DNA of 64,000 bases, taken from contig WHVD01000003.1 in NCBI GenBank assembly GCA_015178975.1, positions 1,674,001 through 1,738,000 of the forward strand, given 5' to 3'. The notes below the pieces were generated by a model, which did no database searches, was not told where the DNA came from, and worked only from the letters and a program-made list of their open reading frames with translations. The DNA comes from Hysterangium stoloniferum (Eukaryota > Basidiomycota > Agaricomycetes > Hysterangiales > Hysterangiaceae). Made by a program: the position numbers and the translations under genes. How positions within the stretch are numbered: the first letter of the stretch is position 1; every line of letters starts with the position of its first letter. This document shows, piece after piece, positions 46,684 to 55,833 of the stretch.

Positions 46684-46941
46684 ATTCTTTTCTATGCCTT
46701 TAACACATCTGGATGTATATATACTGGTAGTCAACCTTAGGGATGATGTGATCCCCACCGAGCAGGACGTGAAGGATTTGCAATGCATCGTCGTGTGTGC
46801 GGAGCGCTTCAAGAAATGAAGAGAACACTTCTTGCTTAAGAATCGTCCTTCCTTCTTCCATAACAGAAGTAACCTCACTTGACCATTCGGGAATCTAGCG
46901 GGTCAGATCCTCAAGGGTTCCAGGTCGCGTGAATAGATCTT

Positions 46942-47586
46942 TGTGAAGGGTATGCATATACATATGCATGATTGGACAGTGGAATAATATGCATATTATA
47001 GTACTTTATTATCTAGTTTCTATTCCTTTTCTTTAATTCTCTATATCCTTCGAGCATACCCGTATTTCTTAGTTCGAAATCTTGTATATACCTATGGGTG
47101 CTCTTGGCGCCAAAAGACAGACACCTTTTTACCCAGCAGACACCACCTCGTAACGACCCAGACGTCGAATAGCGAGAGGTGTCAAGGGTAACGTCTCAGC
47201 TACTTATAAAAGTAGCAACTTCTTGCATACTAATAATCTTTGGACTCGAACCGCGAAGGTCGAGTCCCACTCTCAAGTCTTTGCACTCATCGACACTCTA
47301 GTTGATTCGCACTGTTATATCTCTACCTTTGATAATCAGTCTTTCGCTGATTATCTTTCTTACTTCTAGCTACAAGTTGTACCGTAAAGGTCAACTCTTC
47401 TTTTCTCCAGTCCTTATCATCATGAGCAACTGTACAGTTGCTCTTGTGACGTGTAATGCATCTTTTACTAGTACTATCAGTCTAGTAAGCTACAGTATTG
47501 TACAGAACGGTCAATACTTAATAATAGTAGTTGAATAAATACTATTCTTCGTACATTGAGTGGTCAGAATCTACCGACTCTTCACA
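46942..47586 (+). mobile_element. Solo LTR, family B
   Basis: 645 bp, TGTGAAGGGTATGC...GACTCTTCACA, flanked by ATCTT on both sides. Its right ATCTT is also the left target duplication of the adjoining A element. Confidence 0.9.
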
Positions 47587-47591
47587 ATCTT

Positions 47592-48065
47592 TGTGAGGAG
47601 TATGCTTTTACCACAGTATCATTGTGGTAAAACACTCCTTTTATTTCATTTATATTTTACATATTTTATTCATATTTTTCTATCTTTCATATTCTTCGAA
47701 TCTTGCATATTTCATTAGTTCGAAGCATTGTGTATACTTGTGGGTGCACTCAGCACCAATTAAAACTCAGACACACTTTAACCCAAGAACCACCACTCGT
47801 AAGACACAAACTAGGTCTACTACGAGCGGTGATCAGGGTAACATGTCAGCTACTACATAAGTAGCAATATCTGAACTACTAAACACTTCTGGCCTCGAAC
47901 TGTAATAGTCGAGGCCTCCACTCGAACTATTGCACTCGTTGACTCCTTCGTCATCTCGTGCTTTTTCTCTCACTTTCTCTTATATTGCACCGAATAGGTC
48001 AATATTCTTCCTTTCTACTCATTTCTTCGTATATAGAACAGTCAGAACTTCTGCCACTCTTCACA
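47592..48065 (+). repeat. 5' LTR of element A
   Basis: 474 bp, TGTGAGGAGT...CTCTTCACA, directly followed by the primer-binding-like GTGGTGATCCGGG. Confidence 0.92.
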
Positions 48066-48336
48066 GTGGTGATCCGGGCCGGACCGTACTTTCCCTACGA
48101 AGAAAATCTCTTTTTATATTCAATATGAAATTCTAACTACACAGCTGTGAAGTGTCAACATTCGCAACTTCGCAAAACGCTGTCTGGAACTTCTCGCACG
48201 CTGAGCGTTGCGAATCTGGTCAAATGGAAGGTAACTTGAACTTCGAGCAGTCGAGTCCCTTGGAAAGGCAAAATGCTCGCATCTTCATGAAGGCAAAATG
48301 CTCGCATCTTCATGAAGGCAAAATGCTCGCATCTTC

Positions 48337-49563
48337 ATGAAGGATACCCTGGTCTTCCCGCCGAGACAAGTTATGCTCGAGCACTGTGGCCAACTACTTT
48401 ATTCAGAGCCTGTCAATGTGAAGTGGAGCTCCTATTATGCTTCTCGAGTTTCGAGGGATAAGGTTGTCATTGCCACAAAGGATTACAAGAAAAAGTACCC
48501 ATCCATGCCTATGAGAATAGCCATCTGGCTGGGAAGGTATCATGGCATCATATCGGCACAGGACTTATTCACTTGGCCTGGAACTCTCGACGAGGTAACA
48601 AAGTTAATCCCAAGGTGGTCAAACGAAGTGATGCTTTTCTGAGAAAAGGGAATAGCAGGTATCAAGATGGAACTGTTCATTCTGCTGTCCGATTTACTTT
48701 GTGTGCATGATGATTTGCTACAGATTATGCATGTACTGCTCGGAGGGGACCACATCGTGCCAAGGGTCGATACAGATTTCATATACATTCAAACATTGAA
48801 GGAATCCATATACGGTAAACCCTCGAATGTGTGTTTCGCCTACTTCACTCTCAGGTCAAGATTGATGCACAACCTGGAGAGATGTAACAAGATGATGGCG
48901 GAATTGCTCAATGGGTTTGATGAGCCAACACAAACACCCTCTGGTCCCTTTCACGAAGAATGTCCTGGAATCTATGCCAGATCAACTGCCAAAAACGGAC
49001 AGTCGTCTTTCTCGAATGCGTCTGCAGAAAAGATCGCAGCCAAAGTCGTCTCCAGTTCCCCATCATCCTCAGGTCGAGATTTGCAGTGTCCTGACGAATC
49101 TCGCCATCCATCACCTATCCACCCTATTCCATTTACTCCGCCGAGTGGACCCTCCAATAAGTTGTCCAATAGCTCGAATGATTGGGACTGCAGTAAAGGG
49201 TTGGAAACTGGGGGGCAGAAATCAGACGATGGTTCTGACAATAGAAAAGGCTCAGAACAGGACTCACCAACGGTAAAGGCATCCCATCTAACAGGACTCG
49301 ACAAAAGCTTTCCCATGGAGATACCACTGGGAAGTCGTCGACACAAGCCCCTAATTCCAGCATGGGGGGCACTGACAAGGTTTCTGCGAATGGAAGTCAA
49401 TCATGGACACACCGTGAAGGATACCCCTCGACAGACCAAGCCAAGGACGGATACATTTCCGTTCGACCCAGGGTGCTCCCTCGAAAGATTACATCAAGTA
49501 GGGGACAATCATTATGTTGCGAGATTGTTCTGGAACAACAATATCGCAACAGGGGGGCAGTAG
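48337..49563 (+). pseudogene. gag: gag of element A with in-frame TGA
   Basis: One frame from 48,337 to 49,563 broken by TGA at 48,640-48,642. The N-terminal core FPPRQVMLEHCGQLLYSEPVN, then WLGRYHGIISAQDLFTWPGTL and VLLGGDHIVPRVDTDFIYIQ align with the gags of elements B, C and D. A Ser/Pro-rich tail follows. There is no zinc knuckle. Upstream, a 25-bp unit containing ATGCTCGCATCTTCATGAAG is repeated three times (about 48,264-48,340) and disrupts the normal gag start. Confidence 0.8.
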
Positions 49564-49669
49564 AGGAGGTATAGGAGAAGGCACATACGGGATCGTCACC
49601 TATTGCCAGCAAGAGCATGCAAACGACTTTGTCACCACTCTCGCTGATAGAACAGTCGAGAGTGGGGTG

Positions 49670-50580
49670 CAGTGCGTGAGCGCATAGGTGCAAGTGTGCG
49701 GGAGTATGGGTGCGGTGCATGGATGCAGGTGTGGCAGCATGCAAACGACTGCGTCACCAGTCTCGCCAATGAAATGGTCGAGAGCTGGATGCAGTGTGTG
49801 AGCATGCTGCGAGAGTGCGCAAGTGTGGTGCGTGGGTATGGTTTGAAGATGCGGGTGTGCGCAGGTCCGGTGCGTGGGCGTGGTTTGAAGGTGCAATTGC
49901 GCGGGTGTGCAGGTGCAGCGCGTGGGCGTAGTTTGAAGACGCCAGTGCGCTGCGCGACACGTGAATGTGCGCACGCGCGACGCGTGAAAGTGCGCACGCA
50001 CGGGGCGTGGATGTAGTGCGCGCATGCGGGGCGTGGACGTGATGCGCGGGCGTGGACGTGATGCGCAGGGCGTGGATGTGATGCGTGGGGCGTGAACGTG
50101 ATGCGCGGGGTGTGAACGTGATGCGTGGGGCGTGGATGTGATGTGTGGGGTGTGGACGTGATGTGCGGGGTGTGGATGTAACGCATGTGGACATGGTGCG
50201 TGCATGCGGTGTGTGGATGCACGTGGACATGGTGCGTGCGCGTGGCGTGTGGAGGTGAGTGGGCGTGGTTTGAAGATGCGGGTGCGCAGGTGCGGCGCGA
50301 GGGCGTAGTTTGAAGACGCGGGTGCACGAGTGCGCGGGTGTGAAGGTATGGTTCGTGGGTGCGGTTTGAGAGTGCGCAACTGCACTACAAGTGTGCACAA
50401 TGGCGCTGCACAAGTACACACAACGGCGCTGCACAAGTGCGTGCAACAGTGCTGCACGAGTGCACAACTGAAAGAGTGTGTGTGCACAGGTGCGCCGTGT
50501 AGGTGCGCCATGTGGGTACGGGCATATGGTACATGGGCGTGGTTTGAGGGTGCGCTGTGCAGGTTCAATGGACATATCTT
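49670..50580 (+). repeat. GT/GC-rich minisatellite block in element A
   Basis: Degenerate tandem repeats: a unit around GCGTGGGCGTGGTTTGAAG (for example 49,830-49,950 and 50,250-50,340), and a shorter array of about 21 bp units like GGGGCGTGGACGTGATGCG (50,026-50,190). All three minus-strand frames are open over long stretches because the CA-rich complement has few stop codons; the His/Pro/Thr-rich products are not credible proteins. Confidence 0.8.
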
Positions 50581-51179
50581 ATCCAGTCCTTCCAAACGAT
50601 GAGGAGATGGGGTGAGGTTGACAGTCGAGTATGACAGAGTAAAGGAGCTGACCTCCAAAACTTGTGGACACACATGGATGCATGGCCATGTCACCTCACA
50701 ACGAAGCCTTCACACCGTCTTCTACTCTTAGCCTTCCCCTCTGCTAAAGCTTTGTACTGAAATAGTCAAAGCTTTTCCTTTCTGACCTTTGCAACTCATG
50801 GGTTTGGTACACACCGTTTAACAAGATCCTTCCTCATGGCTCGGTGTGTGACACTTTCTGATCAGCCATTCACAGATTCGGATTCAGTGTGCGACGCCTT
50901 ACGACACTGCCCTGATAACTTCACACCATCTCAACCTTCACCTTGCTTCTTCAGTAAAACCCGTGACCTGTCTCGACGTCGGTCTTGGTCCTGACCTTGG
51001 TCTCGCACTCTTCCCCACTCCTTGTCATCAGCATCGACACTACTGTCCCACGACATTGTTGACTTGCGGGAAACGGCATCAACGGAACTTCTCTTGGTCG
51101 GGGAAACGTCCGGGGAATCTGGTCTAGCAGAGGTTGTTTCAAAGGAACGTCAAAAAATAGAGGGACGGGGTATGATGGT

Positions 51180-51640
51180 GTGATTGCGTGACTGCGCTGC
51201 AAGAGTTCACAACCGCACGATCACGCTGCACGGGTGCGTGACAGCGCGACTGTACGACCGTGCGACAGCACGATGGTGTGACTACGCGATCGCGCTGTAC
51301 GAGTGCGTGACCGCACGACCACACTGCACGGGTGCGCGATGGCGCGACTGCGCGACTGTGCTACAGTGCGACGGTGTGACTGCATGACGGTGCGACTGCG
51401 CGATCGCGCTGTACGAGGGTGCAACCGCACGACCGCACTGCATGGGTGCGCGACGGCATGACTGCGCGACTGTGCTACAGCGCGACTGCGCGACTGTGCT
51501 ACAGTGCGACGGCGTGACTGCGCGACTGTGCTACAGCGCGACGGCACGACTGCATGACTGTGCTACAGTGCAACAGTGTGACTGCATGATGGTGCGACTG
51601 CGCAACGGTACGACCATGCGACTGGGCTACATGAGGGCGC
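51180..51640 (+). repeat. Second GC-rich tandem-repeat block in element A
   Basis: Degenerate units such as TGCGCGACTGTGCTACAG and GCGACGGCGTGACTGCGCGA repeat with many CpG sites. Different in sequence from the first block. Confidence 0.8.
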
Positions 51641-53174
51641 AACTTGTGCTACACAGGTGCACAAATACGGTTTGGGGGCACAGCTTGAAGATATACTACA
51701 TTGATGTGCTCATAGCTCACGGGCTGCATAACACCATGCCTCAATGACCTCACCGACGGATATTGACTTCTAATGGAGTTCATGAGCCACGCCAATGCGC
51801 TTGTCATTTGTGGTCGAATTTGCGAGTTGCGTTGATGCGCTCATCTCTCACGGTCAAATTCACGAGCATCCTTCTCACACCCATCGACGCACCTGTAGTC
51901 CTCTGGCCACGCAACACTGTGCCCTGACAGTATTTCACCAATGGACACGGGCTCTTTCCCCTCCTGGGTACATGGAACTCGTCACGAATGCCCGGTTACC
52001 CATCCATTATATGCAGCATTGTTCAACAAGTTCGGGTTTGGGTTCAGTGCAGTGCATGCCTTCCAACGAGGCGTGGTGGCGGTCCAGGTTGACATCGTAG
52101 TACGAGTGTCAGGAAGGTGTGCGACGTCCGTGATGATGCAACAACGACGGTGGTACACTCTAAGCTCACTGGCCGCGCAACACCATACCCTGACAACGTC
52201 TTGCCAACAGACAGGGACTCTTTCCCCTTCACCCCTTTCACTTTCGATTTCAGTTCGTGTGCTTTCATTAGGCATAGCGACGACACACATTTTCGATAGG
52301 CGTGACTTGTGATGTCAAATTCGGCTGCAACGGGGGCAGGAAAAGCGGTTATGTGCCAGTGTTGGGATTTTGGAGTGAGGAATGCGTACACACCCAACTC
52401 AAGTACCGTATTCGGGTTCATTATTACAATCGTACTGAACTCAGTCGATTTCATGATTTTTTCTTTTTCCTCCAGACTTGCCCACCTACTCGCAGCATTT
52501 CTGGACACTTTCTAGACCTGCCATGGGCTAGACCTTTTGGGAACACAGACTGGTGCACAATAATGGTTAATTTGTGAGATTGTGGTGGAATCACAATATC
52601 GCAAAGTGGGGGGTGGTATAGGGGGTATAGGGTATACATCCTGGCATGCTGCTAGGTCCCATAGACTAGCAGCATGGAAAGATCCTAATCCCGAGTCTTA
52701 CACTATCTTGCCACAGCAAAGCATCATAAACCTCCTCCAGTACTCATTTAAGGAGGAGGAGATTCTGATGGACTCTAATGATAGTTTACCCTCCTAACCC
52801 CAAGATGCACTGCCCAACGAGTTACATGACAGTCTGTCTGCCTACAGGACATTTACTATGAGGAATGCCTCGTGTCCTGGAAGGAGACAATGTGGCAGTG
52901 TCTAGAAAGCTATCAAGTAGTCCATTTGCTGTTCGAGGACTGAAGGAGTGCTCGACTAAGGACTGAAGGAAAAGAATGGATCTATTTTTTTTCCCCTTCC
53001 CTTCCCTCCCTTTTTCCACATCGACATATCATCCCTCACCGCCCCTACACTCACCAACCTCTCTTCAAATACTTGGCACCTTGCATTTTGGGGGGCTTCA
53101 CACAAGACACCTGGGGGGCATCCCTGAAGCTTTCCAGAACTTCGTATAGCACATCCCTTCGAACTGGGGGGCAC
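51641..53174. other. Rest of element A interior, no gene recognised
   Basis: About 1.5 kb between the second minisatellite and the 3' LTR. Several short frames exist on both strands (longest 154 codons, 52,508-52,044 minus), none with recognisable motifs. No pol remnants seen. Confidence 0.5.
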
Positions 53175-53647
53175 TGTGAGGAGTATGCTTTTACCACAGT
53201 ATCATTGTGGTAAAACACTCCTTTTATTTCATTTATATTTTACATATTTTATTCATATTTTTCTATCTTTCATATTCTTCGAATCTTGCATATTTCATTA
53301 GTTCGAAGCATTGTGTATACTTGTGGGTGCACTCAGCACCAATTAAAACTCAGACACACTTTAACCCAAGAACCACCACTCATAAGACACAAACTAGGTC
53401 TACTACGAGCGGTGATCAGGGTAACGTGTCAGCTACTACATAAGTAGCAATATCTGAACTACTAAACACTTCTGGCCTCGAACTGTAATAGTCGAGGCCT
53501 CCACTCGAACCATCGCACTCGTTGACTCCTTCGTCATCTTGTGCTCTTTCTCTCACTTTCTCTTATTTGCACCGAATAGGTCAATATTCTTCCTTTCTAC
53601 TCATTTCTTCGTATATAGAACGGTCAGAACTTCCGCCACTCTTCACA
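53175..53647 (+). repeat. 3' LTR of element A
   Basis: 473 bp, one base shorter than the 5' copy (one T lost in TTATATTGCACC). Preceded by a G-rich tract and followed by ATCTT. Confidence 0.92.
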
Positions 53648-53730
53648 ATCTTGCACCGATAAAATGGCCTGATAACGACCTAACCAGACTGCTACATTCG
53701 CCGGTAGAAGAGGGTAATCCGAATTATACT

Positions 53731-54204
53731 TGTGAAGAGTGGCGGAAGTTCTGACCATTCTATATACGAAGAAATGAGTAGAAAGGAAGGATATTGACCT
53801 ATTCGGTGCAATATAAGAGAAAGTGAGAGAAAAAGCACGAGATGATGAAGGAGTCAACGAGTGCGATAGTTTGAGTGGAGGCCTCGACTGTTATAGTTTG
53901 AGGCCAGAAGTATTCAGTAGTTCAGATAATGCTACCTATATGGTAGCTGACACATTACCCTGATCACCACTCGTAGTAGACCTAGTTTGTGTCTTACGAG
54001 TGGTGGTTCTTGGGTTAGAGTGTGTCTGAGTTCTAATTGGTGCTGAGTGCACCCACAAGTATACACAATGCTTCAAACTAATGAAATATGCAATATTCGA
54101 AGAATATGAAAGATAGTAAAATATGAATAGAATATGTAAAATATAAATGAAATAAAAGGAGTGTTTTACCACAATGATACTGTGGTAAAAGCATACTCCT
54201 CACA
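53731..54204 (-). mobile_element. Solo LTR, family A, in gag of element C
   Basis: 474 bp, minus orientation, flanked by ATACT on both sides. The gag frame of element C continues across it. Confidence 0.93.
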
Positions 54205-54615
54205 ATACTCCTCCACGAAGGGAGTAACCTGATCCGCAGGGATTCGATCGGCGTAGTACGCATCCCATTGTAAGTCGATGGGTTGAGTATAAATCATATG
54301 ACCCCTGAAGAATTGCTTAAGGATGACCTGTCTAGGCGGGAACGAGAGAACGGGTTCAGAAGCACGGATAGTCTCAACGTTAGCTCCTGGAATGTTCAAC
54401 TGCTCAGTTGGCGGACGTTCTTCTCGTGGACTTGGGGGGGCTTCCATTGACGGTCCAGCTGCTGCTCCGGGAGGACTCCCAGGAAGAACTGGTTTTTGAA
54501 AAGTCAACGAAGACTTCCTCATGGTGACGTTACGGGGTGGTTCCAGACTCGCAGGTCTTTGACGAGGTTTTGAATTACTCGGGGTCATTGAAGGTCTCCA
54601 CGTTTGGTTCTTGCC

Positions 54616-55089
54616 TGTGAAGAGTGGTAGAAGTTCAGACCGTTCTATATACGAAGAAATGAGTAGAAAGGAAGAATATTGACCTATTCAGTGCAATATA
54701 AGAGAAAGTGAGAGAAAGAGCACGAGATGACAAAGGAGTCAACGAGTGCAATGGTTCGAGTGGAGGCCTCGACTATTACAGTTCGAGGCCAGAAGTGTTC
54801 AGTAGTTCAGATAATGCTACCTAAGTGGTAGCTGACACGTTACCCTGATCACCGCTCGTAGTAGACCTAGTTTGTGTCTTATGAGTGGTGGTTCTTGGGT
54901 TAAAGTGTGTCTGAGTTCTAATTGGTGCTGAGTGCACCCACAAGTATACACAATGCTTCAAACTAATGAAATATGCAATATTCGAAGAATATGAAAGATA
55001 GAAAAATATGAATAGAATATGTAAAATATAAATGAAATAAAAGGAGTGTTTTACCACAATGATACTGTAATAAAAGCATACTCCTCACA
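54616..55089 (-). mobile_element. Solo LTR, family A, in the leader of element C
   Basis: 474 bp, minus orientation, flanked by TTGCC on both sides. Lies between the primer-binding region and gag start of element C. Confidence 0.93.
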
Positions 55090-55179
55090 TTGCCAGTAGT
55101 CATACATGCTTAGAAGCTTATAGTCGTAAGATATCGTTTTTTCTTCATAGGGAAAGTATGGTCCAGCTTGGATCACCAC

Positions 55180-55833
55180 TGTGAAGAGTGGTAGAAGTTC
55201 TAACTGTTCTATATATGAAGAATATCGACCGTTTAGGTACGATACCATGATGTATTGACTGTCTAAGTCTAATACAGACCGAACGCGTATTGACTACTTA
55301 GTTCAATACGGTAGAGAGAAGTAGCTATCTAAAGTAAGGTAGATAGCTAGAACGAATAAGTAGAATCAACTGTTAAGTACGATTCTGGATGACTGCTCGA
55401 GTGCAAGTAGAGTAGTTAGAGAGTTGAATAATAGAGTAGTTAGAGAGTTGAATAATAGAGTAGCGTGGATGTAGTCCACGCGGGTTGAGATAAGGATTGA
55501 GTTTCGACTGGTACAGTTCAAAACTCAGATTGAATGAGTAGCTAAAGCCCATCTATGACGGTCGAGACGATAAACCAATCACAACTTATAGGACACTAAC
55601 AGGTGTCTGAGTAAGTTGTGGTTGCGGTGTAAAAAGTGTCTGAGTTCTAAACTACAGGCGCTAGAATACATAAGTCTGGCGTGTGTGCACCCACAAGAGT
55701 CGATGTACCACATACATAGGTCGTCGAACTAATTATAGATATAATAAAAGAGAGAAAATAGAAATAATAAAGGAGATATAGTAAGAGCTCATCCGACTAT
55801 ATTTCCTGAGTGTATTTCGCCATACCTCTCACA
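55180..55833 (-). repeat. 5' LTR of element C
   Basis: 654 bp; 24 bp longer than the solo C copy at 60,171 because TAGTTAGAGAGTTGAATAAT-type sequence is duplicated near 55,410-55,460. On the minus strand it is followed by GTGGTGATCCAAGCTGGACC, the primer-binding-like sequence. Confidence 0.9.

Larger units (their letters stand above)
46137..46705 (+). mobile_element. TRIM: 569-bp miniature LTR element with tRNA-like LTRs
   Basis: Two 251-bp direct repeats (46,137-46,387 and 46,455-46,705; TGTTAGAAATGGG...CCTTTAACA) differ at 4 positions. The 67-bp interior holds only a primer-binding-like GGTTATGGGCCCC, identical to that of the copia element at 35,352, and a purine-rich CAGGGGAAG before the second LTR. 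It has no coding capacity, so it must be mobilised in trans, probably by a copia element. Each LTR carries a tRNA-like sequence and TATA-like AT repeats just upstream. No target duplication (ATTTC left, CATCT right). Confidence 0.88.
47592..53647 (+). mobile_element. Element A: 6-kb non-autonomous LTR element with gag and minisatellites
   Basis: LTRs at 47,592-48,065 and 53,175-53,647 with target duplication ATCTT. Interior: primer-binding-like GTGGTGATCCGGGCCGGACC, a damaged gag, then about 3.5 kb without pol, including two GC-rich tandem-repeat regions, and a polypurine CTGGGGGGCAC before the 3' LTR. The LTRs differ at about nine positions, mostly transitions. It must have been mobilised by an autonomous relative. 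Confidence 0.9.
44578..54588 (-). pseudogene. gag: gag of element C, in pieces
   Basis: Starts at 54,588 (MTPSNSKPRQRPASLEPPRN) and runs leftwards. It is cut by an A solo LTR (53,731-54,204), then by a B solo LTR plus an A element (46,942-53,647), then by the TRIM (46,137-46,705) and a B solo LTR (45,438-46,069), and ends at 44,578. Sequence on the two sides of the first two cuts joins properly (PFVEEY / YPLLPANVAVWLGRY and VQD / LFTRPGTLED). Across the TRIM several hundred bases of gag are missing. The last part has the Retrotrans_gag block (YRFLYGF...LPTEWLYLLQGQPID) and a CCHC knuckle CWICGSLEHFKIDC. Confidence 0.8.
34727..55833 (-). mobile_element. Element C: nested minus-strand chromovirus, degenerate
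   Basis: A gypsy element of roughly 10 kb spread over 21 kb by later insertions. Reading leftwards: 5' LTR (55,833-55,180), primer-binding region, gag (from 54,588), protease, RT, RNase H, integrase with chromodomain, one or two extra downstream frames, 3' LTR (37,219-34,727). Inserted in it are a copia element, two B solo LTRs, a TRIM, a full A element and two A solo LTRs. The outer flanks (TCAAG left, GCAGG right) do not match, so the two LTRs may come from different insertions joined by recombination. Confidence 0.85.

Noticed and set aside
49600-50694. Long minus-strand open frame (364 codons) rich in His, Pro and Thr
   Set aside because: It lies in a GT/GC-rich minisatellite whose complement has almost no stop codons; the other two minus frames are also open over 230-270 codons, and no start, motif or intron signal supports a gene.
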